Positions 24,886 through 33,708 of a DNA stretch of 42,807 bases are shown piece after piece. Below the pieces are notes generated by a model. It did no database searches and was not told the origin of the DNA. It was given only the letters and a program-made list of their open reading frames with translations. The DNA lies in contig NZ_JAPHPW010000032.1 of the NCBI RefSeq assembly GCF_026241515.1, positions 1 to 42,807 of the forward strand, given 5' to 3'. Position 1 is the stretch's first letter. Every line of letters begins with the position of its first letter. Source of the stretch: Vibrio sp. 14G-20. Its GTDB lineage: Bacteria; Pseudomonadota; Gammaproteobacteria; Enterobacterales; Vibrionaceae. The position numbers were made by a program, and so were the translations under genes.

Positions 24886-26091
24886 ATGTTCAAGCGAACT
24901 TCTCGATACTGGTTAATGTCAGCAATGGCATTACTCGGTGTTAGCTTTTCTTCTTCTGTTCTAAGTGAAGAAAAAGACTCCGCTTTTGTTCCTTTCTATT
25001 TCAGCACCGAAACCATGGGTAATACCTTTGGGGTTGCTGGTGTCGCAAAGGGCGTTTGGCAACCTCAAGCTGCTCTGTTTGGTATGGCGCTTTATTCAGA
25101 CAAAGACAGTTACGTCGGTTTTCTATCGGCCTTTAATTATGCCTTGTCTGAGAATGTCTTGTTTAGTACTCAGATGTACCAAGCGCGCTTCAACGACAAT
25201 CCTTATTATATTGGCTCTCAAGGCGATAACGATTCATCTATCGATAACAAAACCATTGCCGATGGCTTAGAGCAGAATTATCAGTTTGAATTTAAGTATC
25301 TGCTGCCTTGGGGCAATGTTGCAGAGCATGGCTTACTCGGCGCGTTTCAGCCAATCAAAGATGTCAGTTTTGCTTCGCCAGTTGAATCGGGTGTCAGTTC
25401 GATTGTCTTTACGCCTTTTTATACCGCTCGTGAGCTGGAAGGTTTAAATAATACCGAGGAGGCGACCGGTTTTAGTTTGGCGTTCGATTGGGATAATCGT
25501 GATAGTACACGTAACCCAACCAAAGGCTCTCATACTAACCTTGAGTTCACCACCGGTGCCGATAGTTGGTCTAACGACGATTTGTGGCTGAAATGGACTT
25601 TTCAAAACAGTCAGTACTTCGCTTTAGGTCCTCTAGGGGACTTGTTCGACCAACAAGTTGTGGCACTCGATTTCTATACCGCTGATACACCAACCTGGGA
25701 TAACTGCTCTGGGCAGGATTGCGCTCGTCCACCGGAAACAGAACAAGCTCGGCTCGGTGGTTTGTATCGTTTACGTGGCTATACTGGAGGTCGATATCAT
25801 GGGCGATCTGCGGTTCACTATTCTGCAGAGTATCGAGTGCTCCCAGATTGGCAGCCACTCGGTGATATTCCGCTAATCAACTACTACGACCTGCCTTGGT
25901 GGCAATGGGTCGCATTCGCCGAAGTAGGGCGTGTGGCTGATGAGTACGATATCAAAGAATTGCACACAGACATGAAATGGAGTTTAGGCGGCGCGGTTCG
26001 TTTTCAAGTGGAAGGCATTGTTGTTCGTGCCGAATTAGCGCGAGGCGGTGATGAAGGGACCTTTAGGGTTATGATAAACCAGCCCTTCTAA
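24886..26091 (+). CDS. Standalone Omp85/BamA-type outer-membrane barrel
   Basis: Predicted 401-aa outer-membrane protein of the bacterial surface antigen (D15/BamA C-terminal) family. Seen: a signal peptide (MFKRTSRYWLMSAMALLGVSFSSSVLS), then only beta-strand segments; a hallmark LRGYTGGRYHGRSAVHYSAEYR block (about 300-322), which corresponds to the L6 [V/L]RGF/Y motif plus the strand after it; and a terminal Phe (VMINQPF). There is no POTRA domain, which BamA and TamA have, so it is not an assembly factor of the classic type. The ATG lies 2 nt after the alr stop: translational coupling. Function unknown; substrate-free barrels of this type occur in many proteobacteria. Confidence 0.8.
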   Translation: MFKRTSRYWLMSAMALLGVSFSSSVLSEEKDSAFVPFYFSTETMGNTFGVAGVAKGVWQPQAALFGMALYSDKDSYVGFLSAFNYALSENVLFSTQMYQARFNDNPYYIGSQGDNDSSIDNKTIADGLEQNYQFEFKYLLPWGNVAEHGLLGAFQPIKDVSFASPVESGVSSIVFTPFYTARELEGLNNTEEATGFSLAFDWDNRDSTRNPTKGSHTNLEFTTGADSWSNDDLWLKWTFQNSQYFALGPLGDLFDQQVVALDFYTADTPTWDNCSGQDCARPPETEQARLGGLYRLRGYTGGRYHGRSAVHYSAEYRVLPDWQPLGDIPLINYYDLPWWQWVAFAEVGRVADEYDIKELHTDMKWSLGGAVRFQVEGIVVRAELARGGDEGTFRVMINQPF

Positions 26092-26128
26092 AGCTTTCGG
26101 CCTACAGTAGGCCAAATACTATCTTGAT

Positions 26129-26160
26129 AAGAGTGGTCGTGGAAACACACCACTCTTTTT
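26129..26160 (+). terminator. Terminator after the Omp85-type gene
   Basis: GAGTGGT (26131-26137) pairs with ACCACTC (26149-26155); TTTTT follows at 26156-26160. Confidence 0.85.
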
Positions 26161-26209
26161 GTATTAAAAAAGCATTGTTTTTATTAATAAAATCTTGCTT
26201 TCAGATTGT

Positions 26210-26629
26210 CTACTCACCTTGAATAGTCGCAATCACTGTGCGGCTGCCACCACAATCACGGTGTTCACCCAAGTATATGCCCTGCCATGTTCCCAAAGCT
26301 AAACGACCGTTGGTTATCGGAATTGTCACACTGGTGCCAAGTGTCGATGCTTTAATATGAGCAGGCATGTCATCATCACCTTCATAGGTGTGTCTGTAAT
26401 AAGCGGCTCGCTCGGGTACGAACTTATTGAAGTGTGATTCCATGTCGCGGCGAACCGTCGGATCGGCGTTCTCATTGAGTGTGAGGCTGGCAGAAGTATG
26501 TTGAAGAAAAAGATGTAATAAACCAACAGATAGAGAATTGATATCGTTTATCTGTTGTTCAATTTCATCAGTAATGAGATGAAATCCACGCTTTCGTGCA
26601 TTTAGGTGTATAGTCTTCTGAATCCACAT
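26210..26629 (-). CDS. yjbQ: YjbQ family protein (UPF0047)
   Basis: Small single-domain protein of the UPF0047/YjbQ family; some members show weak thiamine-phosphate synthase activity in vitro, but the cellular role is unknown. Seen: LHLFLQHTSASLTLNENADPTVRRDMESHF, HIKASTLGTSVTIPITNGRLALGTWQGIYLGEHRD, and the end SRTVIATIQGE, which together cover the whole conserved fold including the His and Asp residues of the putative site. 139 aa, the usual length. It stands alone on the minus strand; E. coli yjbQ is likewise near alr. Confidence 0.92.
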   Translation of the reverse strand: MWIQKTIHLNARKRGFHLITDEIEQQINDINSLSVGLLHLFLQHTSASLTLNENADPTVRRDMESHFNKFVPERAAYYRHTYEGDDDMPAHIKASTLGTSVTIPITNGRLALGTWQGIYLGEHRDCGGSRTVIATIQGE

Positions 26630-26955
26630 ACGCCATCCTTTATAATGTGTTTGGAAAAAAAGTGGTTTAACGCTATCTTTTGAACTTGAATTTATCAGCT
26701 ATCGCTCACATTTAATTATGTTAGAGCCTGAGTCAGCATCGATCTCTCTATCAGGAAATCGAATCCTGATTTATCTCAAGGTGGCGCTCTTCATATACGG
26801 CATAATACGTCGTGAAAAAAAATTACAAAGAATCTTTCAGTGGTGATGCGGTCTGGTCATCATAGAAAAATATAAACTTTCGCCTAATCGGGGGTTCTAT
26901 TCATCACTTAGGTGACGTCTAGAATAAAACCTACAGTAATATCGGGATAGATACC
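26630..26955. promoter_or_regulatory. yjbQ-pgi intergenic region with a dyad
   Basis: This 326-nt divergent spacer has no credible ORF. It carries a perfect 7-bp dyad ATCAGGA-N7-TCCTGAT at 26750-26770, which is neither a terminator (no T-tract) nor a site I can assign to a known regulator. The pgi promoter presumably lies downstream of it, in the AT-rich 26810-26930 stretch. Confidence 0.4.
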
Positions 26956-28608
26956 ATGTTGAAAAATATCAACCCAACGCAAACACAAGCGTGGAAAGCT
27001 CTAACTGCACATTTTGAGTCTGCTCAAGATATGGATATGAAAGAACTATTTGCTCAAGATGCAAAGCGTTTCGAGAGCTTTTCTACTCGTTTCGGTTCGG
27101 ACATCTTAGTGGATTACTCTAAGAACCTTATCGACGCTGAAACGATGCAGCACCTATTTGCTCTTGCAAATGAGACTGAAGTTAAGTCTGCAATTGAAGC
27201 TATGTTTAGCGGTGATGCAATCAACAAGACTGAAGGTCGTTCAGTACTTCACACTGCTCTACGTAACCGTAGCGATAAGCCAGTAATGGTTGATGGCAAA
27301 GACGTAATGCCAGCAGTTAATGCAGTACTAGCAAAAATGGAACTGTTCACACACCGTATCGTTTCTGGTGAGTGGAAAGGTTACACAGGTAAAGAGATCA
27401 CTGATGTTGTCAACATCGGTATCGGCGGTTCAGACCTTGGTCCATACATGGTGACTGAAGCACTAACGCCATACAAAACGCGTCTAAACATGCACTTTGT
27501 TTCGAACGTAGATGGTACTCACATTGTTGAGACACTTAAGCCTCTGAATCCAGAAACAACGTTATTCTTAGTGGCATCTAAAACATTTACCACTCAAGAA
27601 ACAATGACGAACGCGCACTCTGCACGTGATTGGTTCTTGGCTGAAGCAGGTGACAACGCGCACGTTGCTAAACACTTCGCTGCACTATCAACTAACGCAA
27701 CTGCGGTCGCTGAGTTTGGTATTGATACTGACAACATGTTCGAATTCTGGGACTGGGTTGGTGGTCGTTACTCACTATGGTCTGCGATTGGTCTGTCTAT
27801 CTCTCTTTCTATCGGCTTCGATAACTTCGTTGAGCTATTAGATGGTGCTCATGAGATGGATAACCACTTTGCTTCAACTGAATTTGAAAGCAACATTCCT
27901 GTTATCCTTGCGCTTATCGGCGTTTGGTACAATAACTTCCACGGCGCTGAGTCAGAAGCGATTCTACCTTACGATCAATATATGCACCGTTTCGCTGCAT
28001 ACTTCCAGCAAGGCAACATGGAATCGAACGGTAAGTTTGTAGACCGTGAAGGCAACCCAGTAGAATACCAAACTGGTCCTATCATCTGGGGTGAACCAGG
28101 TACAAACGGTCAGCACGCTTTCTACCAACTGATTCACCAAGGCACTAAGCTGATCCCATCTGACTTTATTGCTCCTGCTATCAGTCACAACCCAGCATCT
28201 GATCACCACCAGAAGTTGATGTCTAACTTCTTTGCTCAAACTGAGGCGCTTGCTTTCGGTAAGACAAAAGAGACAGTAGAAGCTGAATTCCTAGCGGCGG
28301 GCAAAACAGCAGAAGAAGCAGCTGAACTTGCGCCTTTCAAAGTGTTTGAAGGTAACCGTCCAACGAACTCAATTCTTGTTAAGCAAATCACTCCTCGCTC
28401 TTTAGGTAACCTAATCGCGATGTACGAGCACAAGATTTTCGTTCAAGGCGTAATCTGGAACATCTTCAGCTTCGACCAATGGGGTGTAGAGCTTGGTAAG
28501 CAACTAGCAAACCAAATTCTTCCAGAGCTTGCTGACGATGCTCAAGTAACCTCTCACGACAGCTCAACAAACGGTCTAATCAATGCATTTAAAGCGCTTA
28601 AAGCTTAA
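26956..28608 (+). CDS. pgi: Glucose-6-phosphate isomerase
   Basis: Interconverts glucose 6-phosphate and fructose 6-phosphate; cytoplasmic. Seen: VNIGIGGSDLGPYMV, ASKTFTTQETMTNA, the signature DWVGGRYSLWSAIGLSI, the substrate-site GNMESNGK and GEPGTNGQHAF, and the second signature FDQWGVELGKQLA. 550 aa, as in E. coli (549). It stands alone with a UUCG-loop terminator and uses codons of highly expressed genes. E. coli pgi is not at this position relative to yjbQ. Confidence 0.98.
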   Translation: MLKNINPTQTQAWKALTAHFESAQDMDMKELFAQDAKRFESFSTRFGSDILVDYSKNLIDAETMQHLFALANETEVKSAIEAMFSGDAINKTEGRSVLHTALRNRSDKPVMVDGKDVMPAVNAVLAKMELFTHRIVSGEWKGYTGKEITDVVNIGIGGSDLGPYMVTEALTPYKTRLNMHFVSNVDGTHIVETLKPLNPETTLFLVASKTFTTQETMTNAHSARDWFLAEAGDNAHVAKHFAALSTNATAVAEFGIDTDNMFEFWDWVGGRYSLWSAIGLSISLSIGFDNFVELLDGAHEMDNHFASTEFESNIPVILALIGVWYNNFHGAESEAILPYDQYMHRFAAYFQQGNMESNGKFVDREGNPVEYQTGPIIWGEPGTNGQHAFYQLIHQGTKLIPSDFIAPAISHNPASDHHQKLMSNFFAQTEALAFGKTKETVEAEFLAAGKTAEEAAELAPFKVFEGNRPTNSILVKQITPRSLGNLIAMYEHKIFVQGVIWNIFSFDQWGVELGKQLANQILPELADDAQVTSHDSSTNGLINAFKALKA

Positions 28609-28630
28609 TTGAGTTGATAGCCTGAAAAGA

Positions 28631-28657
28631 AGCGCCAACCTTCGGGTTGGCGTTTTT
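28631..28657 (+). terminator. Rho-independent terminator after pgi
   Basis: CGCCAACC and GGTTGGCG enclose a TTCG tetraloop; TTTTT follows. Confidence 0.95.
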
Positions 28658-28693
28658 GTATCTGTAGAGCAAGCAATGGTTAAATCGCAGGTA

Positions 28694-28723
28694 ATAAAAA
28701 AGGCTGACGTATCTGTCAGCCTC
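28694..28723 (-). terminator. Terminator after cheX (minus strand)
   Basis: GGCTGAC (28702-28708) and GTCAGCC (28715-28721) form a stem; on the minus strand it is followed by TTTTTT, so it ends the convergent zur-cheX transcript. Confidence 0.9.
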
Positions 28724-28766
28724 TTAAATACAGTGTTAGCCTTCTAAATATTTACAGTGGCTACTT

Positions 28767-29228
28767 CTATTCGAAACAGATCTCGATGAAGGCATTACCC
28801 CATTGAGATGAGAAAGGCATGATGATGATTGCTCCTTCACATTTGTGACGGATAGTATGTCCTTTGCCTGAAACGACGATTGGCGTGGCCATATCGAAGT
28901 CAAAGCCGCTTTCTGCAAGAATACGTTTTGCACCGCCAGTCACCATGTTGGTGATTTCACCGACCATATCAGTGACTTCTTCGTTCAAGCCGTTTGGTCG
29001 TTCACCTAGCATGTTTTCCATGATTTCAAGAGCGAGACCTTCATCGAAGGTGATCGACATTGAACCACGAGATTGTGTACCCACCATGCCAATTAGGCCG
29101 GATACATCACCACGAGCGATCTCATCTTTCTTAACTCTTGGTTTTTGTGGCTTTAATTCTAGAGAAGCCATCGTTTTTAATACGTTCATCAAAGAAGCTA
29201 AAAACGGGTTTACAAATTCAGCGCGCAT
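28767..29228 (-). CDS. cheX: CheX-type chemotaxis protein (CheC/CheX/FliY family)
   Basis: Relative of the CheY-P phosphatase CheX. Seen: an N-terminal region MRAEFVNPFLASLMNVLKTMA typical of the family, and the helix VTDMVGEITNMVTGGAKRIL with the Glu and Asn spaced E-x2-N as in the phosphatase active site of CheX. Total 153 aa. Standalone cheX-like genes are common in Vibrio and Shewanella; whether this one dephosphorylates CheY is unproven. It lies 17 nt downstream of zur on the same strand, so the two probably share a transcript, with no other chemotaxis gene nearby. Confidence 0.85.
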   Translation of the reverse strand: MRAEFVNPFLASLMNVLKTMASLELKPQKPRVKKDEIARGDVSGLIGMVGTQSRGSMSITFDEGLALEIMENMLGERPNGLNEEVTDMVGEITNMVTGGAKRILAESGFDFDMATPIVVSGKGHTIRHKCEGAIIIMPFSSQWGNAFIEICFE

Positions 29229-29245
29229 AATGTTCTTCTATAATC

Positions 29246-29704
29246 TTATTCTTTCATATCGGAGGAGCAAGTCTGGCAAATGCCATGCGATTCAATGACT
29301 TGATTTGTCAATTGAAAACCGTGCTTCTCAGCGTTACTAGCGAGTAGAGTAACAAGCGCATCGTCTTGCAGTTCTACCACTGTGCCACATTTATCGCAGA
29401 TCAGTAGTTGAGAGAAATGTTTATGGGCATTGCAAGAACAGCAGCATATAAAGCTATTGGTTGACTCAACTCGGTGAATGAAACCTTGTTCCAGCAAGAA
29501 ATCCAAAGCGCGATAAACTGTAGGTGGCTTGGCTTGCGGTTCACTGACTTTCAATTGCTCTAATAATTCATAAGCACTGGAGGCTTTTTTATTAGAGAAA
29601 ATGAGCTCAAACACTCGCTTTCTCTGAGGCGTTAATCTAACTCCTCGCGATGCGCATATCCCTTCAACTTGCTCTATTAATGTGTGGTCCAAATTTTTCA
29701 CCAT
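29246..29704 (-). CDS. zur: Zinc uptake regulator Zur (Fur family)
   Basis: Zinc-responsive repressor of zinc uptake genes. Seen: a winged helix with GVRLTPQRKRVFELIF and PTVYRALDFLLEQGFIHRVES, then a dimerisation domain with CDKCG and CQTC, the paired cysteines of the structural zinc site, and HKHFSQLLICDKCG with the zinc-sensing His. The extra cysteines in FICCCSCNAH are typical of Zur rather than Fur. 152 aa. It heads a two-gene run with cheX. I saw no obvious Zur box in its own upstream region. Confidence 0.9.
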   Translation of the reverse strand: MVKNLDHTLIEQVEGICASRGVRLTPQRKRVFELIFSNKKASSAYELLEQLKVSEPQAKPPTVYRALDFLLEQGFIHRVESTNSFICCCSCNAHKHFSQLLICDKCGTVVELQDDALVTLLASNAEKHGFQLTNQVIESHGICQTCSSDMKE

Positions 29705-30002
29705 TCAATCGGACATCCCTAATCAAACCTTGTTTCTAGGTTACTACGTTTTGGGAGCCAATGATTTCTATTAAAGTCAGGTACAGAGCGTATTGTGACC
29801 CACGACTTTGAATAAGACAAGGTAACTCAAAATGACAGTGTGACTCAAGGCATAACTGATTAATGAGGCTGAATTAGAGGTCTGGTGAATAGGTTTATAA
29901 AAAAGTGTGAGGCAAAGTTCATATCGTGTGATGTATGTTGGTGTGCAATGTGTTTTTTCACTCGGATTTTAGATTATCGAGACAAATGTACCGTGTGATA
30001 TA
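29705..30002. other. Gene-free spacer with four spaced GTGTGA motifs
   Basis: The 298-nt spacer upstream of zur, ending at the terminator of the lipoprotein gene, holds no gene I can support. GTGTGA occurs four times in one orientation at 29838, 29905, 29926 and 29993, i.e. with steps of 67, 21 and 67 bp. I do not know a function. Confidence 0.35.
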
Positions 30003-30030
30003 AAAAAGGCCCAATAAATGTTGGGCCTTA
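30003..30030 (-). terminator. Terminator of the lipoprotein gene (minus strand)
   Basis: AAGGCCCAA (30006-30014) pairs with TTGGGCCTT (30021-30029); the six A on the left give a T-tail on the minus strand, 27 nt after the stop of the lipoprotein gene. Confidence 0.9.
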
Positions 30031-30056
30031 CATAAAATAGCGTTAGTAAAAAATAG

Positions 30057-33000
30057 TTAATTTACTGGGGTGCTATCCCAGCGGGTATTGTATTTTACAG
30101 ATTCTTGGTAACGGCTATCCGTCTTGCCAATAAAGCTATAAACACTATTTGGAGTTAACGTCAGGTAATGAGGAAAGGTAATTGAAGCATTACCCATAGC
30201 ATCATTGAAACACTGGTTGCTCCCCCAACCCCACCAATAACTAGCTTCGGCACCGTCGCTTAACCAAAAGTTCTCAAAGTTATCTTCAAGCACTTCACAG
30301 GTAACAGCATCACCATTCATTGCGTTTTCAAACTTAATGATGGCTCTAGAGTCAGTCAAACTGATACTAACCTGACCGAGCTGAGACTCGTATTCTTGTT
30401 CTGTCGGTAAGTAAAAATCAAAAGTGTTTTCAGTTTGATTATTTGAGCTTGATTGAGCATTTAGGCGCTCTTCTACCGCACTTTTATCTGTAAAGTGAGC
30501 TTTGCGAGAGCCATGAGCAATAACTGATAGAGCGCCCGATGAGAGGTCACTGGCATCTCCAATTACGGTATAAATTGTTGAGTAAGTGTCAGCTTGAACA
30601 ACCATTACTGAGTTATCTTCATCAATGGTATATTTACCTACCTCAATCAAGTCAGCATCTGTGGGGCAAGTGGTATTGTTCGATGGATTACGTTTATTCC
30701 AGTAGTAAATGCCATCTTCAAATTTGACTGCATCACACCATACAACGCTATGCTCTAAAGATTCCCCATCACCAGTAGATGACCCAGATTCTGTCATATA
30801 GAACGTTTTGCCGTCCAGTAAGTTTGGGTCAAGGAGCTCTGGTAATGTTGGCGTAGGCTTAGGTTGTGTTGAGCTTGGGTCCCAAATCGCATTGATACTA
30901 CGCAATAATGATTCATCGGGTGATTCGAGAACAATATCTACCTTTTCTCCGTCTTCATCTCCATGCTGAGCAACAAGAATTCGTAATTCACCATCATTAA
31001 ATTGGCGCATATATTGTTGTTCGTAGTCGGCAAAGTTCATTCCTTTGTAAGTCAATAGCTCTTTACCATCATCTGACGTTGAAATTTCCCAAGTACCAGT
31101 CCAAATCATTGGCAATAAATCATCATCATAGGCTTCTAACTCACGAGCAGTAAAGATTCCTGACTTTGTCACGTCTGCAGCATAAATATTCTGTTGATTA
31201 ACTGTGAAGTTTGCACTGCGTAAGCGTAGTGCTACATCAGAGTCGTTTTCCCAATCAATGCTTTGATAAACGGTGTTATCCATCGCAGGGACAGGTAGCA
31301 TCGCGCTGAATGGCAAATCTTGTGTGGAGTCTAACCAATACAAACCACCTCCAAGTTCATAAACAATTTGGTAGTCCCCATTGTTTTCTGATGTATAAAC
31401 AGGTGTGTAGGTATCTCCGTCACCAAGTAATGTGCCATCCGACTGGATTTCAATAGGCCAGCAATGCTCGCTATTTGGATCGATAACAAGTGTTTTATTT
31501 TCAGGCAACTCTAGTTCAGCAAGTTCTTCAGGAGTCTTAATATCCTTGCTTTTCTCCCAGCAGAAGTAGTGCTGATCTTGGTCTTTCATCAGCGAAGCCC
31601 AACCCATCTCTAGGTCATGCTCATCTTCACCAATCTCACCCATGCGCCACTCACCGCCAATAAAATGCTTCTCTTCAAAGCGAGGGGTTGGAGCGGGTAC
31701 TACTGGGTCTGTAGGTTCAGAGGAATCCTCTTCTGCCACCGGTACATCAAATTCGGCCAAAACTAGGTCATGCACACCATCATCAGCAGAAATATCGAGA
31801 TCAGCATTACCTTGAGTCGTAGGAGTGCCTATTAGTGAAAGAGTTGTCCCGTTAATTGTTGTATTAACACCTTCGATAGTGTTTTGCGCTGTCAGGGTTA
31901 ATGCATCATCATCACTAAACAGTTGGTCGAGACTAATATTGCTATTCACAGCTTTACCAACCTGCAAATTAAGTTCTGTTAGCTCATCTGCTATGCGCTG
32001 TTGCTCTTTTTTGTTTAACTCAGGAATAGTATTTAGCGCTTGCGCAACATTTAGATTCAGCTCTGTGCTAACTGAAGGGTGGTAACCATCATTCGCAGTA
32101 ACGTTGAATGTAAATGTACCTTCTTGTTCTGGTGTTCCAATAATATGCAGCTCAGCGCTTTCGTTATCAGCGTTGATACTCAAACCATTCCCCGTGAGGT
32201 CTGTTACGTCGTAAGTCAGTTCGTCGTTGTCTGCATCGATAAACAAGTCGTTAATCGATACACGTTCATCAACACTTTGGGTTGCTGTTAGATTTAAAGC
32301 ATCAAGGTCGGACTGTACGGTATTGTGCTCATTCAAGATTGGCGCAGCATTTGGTGTTGTTGCTGATACATTTAGCACTAATGGGTAAGAACGAGATGCT
32401 TCATCAGATGCATAGATCAACACATCGTATACACCAGCTTGAGTGGGAGTAACCGTTAAAGTTGTACCACCGTTCGTAATATCAGCGCCTGCTTCTGCTT
32501 GTGCGTCAACGGTATACACTAAGGAGTCGCCATCAGCATCAATGAAAAGTGCACTTAATTCATAGTTGCGTGATTGACCAAGTTCGAAGGTGACTGGTTG
32601 AATGTTGGTGTCTTCAGCTTGGGTAGGGCGATGGTTAGTCTCAATACCTTCATAGCCGTTCTCACCAGTATGAACGATCGGAGAATAATCATCACTTAGC
32701 TCCTGGGTCTCATCGGCAATAATGTCTGACGTTTCTTGTGAAATATCTGAAACAACATTTAGCTGCTCTTCAACGTCAAGCACGTCGTCATTGTCAACTA
32801 ACGTTTCACCAACAACGTTGACCGCTTTAGCTTTTTCTGCTTCTTCACCTTCACCTTCAGCCACTGCAACGTAATCGCCAAAGATATCTTCAGAGGTATA
32901 AACCACATCATCATTAGTATTGAAAGATTCAACAACAGCTTGTTCTGCTTCTTCTTGAGTCATTTCGACGCCATTTTCTTCGGCATGCTCAATTTGTTCA

Positions 33001-33398
33001 ACAACGAGGTTAGTCATTGGACTGACAACCACAGGTTCGTTAGCACTTTCTGGTACTGAAGGAGCCGCAAGGGTAAATTCATCAACAACAACGCCGCGGG
33101 TCATATCAATCGTTTCATTTGCAATGGCTTTAATGCACACTTTTTGATCGACAATGTCATCAGTAAGATCGAGTGTCAGTTGACCACTTTGATTGGTTCT
33201 ACCTACAAACGAGTCACAGTTGTCTCCAATATAAACTTCGGCATTATTTAGGTAGCCATCAATGGCTGTGATTGTGAACTGTGGTGTTGGTGTTGGTGTT
33301 GGTGTTGGTGTTGGTGTTGGAGAAGAGTTTGAGTCATCGCTCCCACAACCTGTTAACGCCATTGAAACTGCCGCTGCCAGCAAGCTGATTTTTTTCAT
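30057..33398 (-). CDS. Large cadherin-like surface lipoprotein, function unknown
   Basis: Predicted outer-membrane lipoprotein of 1113 aa. Seen, numbered from the ATG at 33398: signal peptide with lipobox LTGC (Cys18; Gly at +2, so no inner-membrane retention signal); a (PT)6 linker at 27-39 made by a 6-bp tandem repeat; a carboxypeptidase-regulatory-like sandwich at about 41-90; a long acidic helical stretch (about 110-245); three cadherin/He_PIG-like repeats at about 267-350, 375-452 and 485-555 (LFIDADGDSLVY, LFIDADNDELTY, LFSDDDALTL); and a C-terminal half with scattered Cys and Trp residues and no motif I recognise, in particular no HExxH. The frame is open to 33467, but ATG at 33398 has GAAGGA upstream and directly precedes the signal peptide. 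Low GC compared with its neighbours suggests acquired DNA. It probably acts in adhesion or polymer binding (inference). Confidence 0.8.
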   Translation of the reverse strand: MKKISLLAAAVSMALTGCGSDDSNSSPTPTPTPTPTPTPQFTITAIDGYLNNAEVYIGDNCDSFVGRTNQSGQLTLDLTDDIVDQKVCIKAIANETIDMTRGVVVDEFTLAAPSVPESANEPVVVSPMTNLVVEQIEHAEENGVEMTQEEAEQAVVESFNTNDDVVYTSEDIFGDYVAVAEGEGEEAEKAKAVNVVGETLVDNDDVLDVEEQLNVVSDISQETSDIIADETQELSDDYSPIVHTGENGYEGIETNHRPTQAEDTNIQPVTFELGQSRNYELSALFIDADGDSLVYTVDAQAEAGADITNGGTTLTVTPTQAGVYDVLIYASDEASRSYPLVLNVSATTPNAAPILNEHNTVQSDLDALNLTATQSVDERVSINDLFIDADNDELTYDVTDLTGNGLSINADNESAELHIIGTPEQEGTFTFNVTANDGYHPSVSTELNLNVAQALNTIPELNKKEQQRIADELTELNLQVGKAVNSNISLDQLFSDDDALTLTAQNTIEGVNTTINGTTLSLIGTPTTQGNADLDISADDGVHDLVLAEFDVPVAEEDSSEPTDPVVPAPTPRFEEKHFIGGEWRMGEIGEDEHDLEMGWASLMKDQDQHYFCWEKSKDIKTPEELAELELPENKTLVIDPNSEHCWPIEIQSDGTLLGDGDTYTPVYTSENNGDYQIVYELGGGLYWLDSTQDLPFSAMLPVPAMDNTVYQSIDWENDSDVALRLRSANFTVNQQNIYAADVTKSGIFTARELEAYDDDLLPMIWTGTWEISTSDDGKELLTYKGMNFADYEQQYMRQFNDGELRILVAQHGDEDGEKVDIVLESPDESLLRSINAIWDPSSTQPKPTPTLPELLDPNLLDGKTFYMTESGSSTGDGESLEHSVVWCDAVKFEDGIYYWNKRNPSNNTTCPTDADLIEVGKYTIDEDNSVMVVQADTYSTIYTVIGDASDLSSGALSVIAHGSRKAHFTDKSAVEERLNAQSSSNNQTENTFDFYLPTEQEYESQLGQVSISLTDSRAIIKFENAMNGDAVTCEVLEDNFENFWLSDGAEASYWWGWGSNQCFNDAMGNASITFPHYLTLTPNSVYSFIGKTDSRYQESVKYNTRWDSTPVN
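33283..33318. repeat. Six tandem GGTGTT units (Thr-Pro linker)
   Basis: Six perfect head-to-tail copies of the 6-bp unit GGTGTT, read on the minus strand as ACACCAACACC... and coding for a Pro-Thr run right after the lipid anchor. Because the unit is 6 bp long, slippage changes linker length without breaking the frame. Confidence 0.9.
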
Positions 33399-33519
33399 TA
33401 CTCGTACGTCCTTCGTAGGTGAGCCTTTAGTGTTTGGTTTATCAGGATTTAAATGAAATATAACCATTTAATAAGATCGCGAAGTCTACGTTTTTGAGGG
33501 TGAAATTTGGCACTATCAA

Positions 33520-33537
33520 ATATAAATAACTTTATAT
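33520..33537. promoter_or_regulatory. Dyad ATATAAA-N4-TTTATAT, copy 1
   Basis: Perfect 7-bp inverted repeat with spacer TAAC, 122 bp upstream of the lipoprotein start. The same dyad occurs again at 33709-33726. It looks like an operator in the region shared by the divergent lipoprotein and LysR-type genes. It does not fit the standard T-N11-A LysR box. Confidence 0.5.
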
Positions 33538-33708
33538 CTATCTGGAGGGAATTCAGCCTGTGAATTTTGGAATATAGCTTTTGGTTGATGCAGTCGAGGA
33601 GGGAGCAATAAGACACAGATTGTTAATTGACTAACTAAATCAGCGTGGTGTAACGAGTTGAAAGTGAATGAAGTCAACTTTCTGAAGGGGCATTACTGAT
33701 ACAATTAA

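Noticed and set aside
25571..25858. Minus-strand frame inside the Omp85-type gene
   Set aside because: It lies fully within a well-supported gene and encodes no recognisable domain; the same holds for the other antisense frames across the window.
29840..30000. Small RNA gene between zur and the lipoprotein gene
   Set aside because: No convincing promoter and the nearby hairpin has its T-tail on the minus strand, so a plus-strand RNA would lack a terminator.
33283..33318. CRISPR-like repeats
   Set aside because: Units are 6 bp, contiguous and without spacers; they encode a Thr-Pro linker in frame.
33399..33467. N-terminal extension of the lipoprotein (start at 33467)
   Set aside because: It would put 23 residues in front of a complete lipoprotein signal peptide that has its own ATG and GAAGGA.
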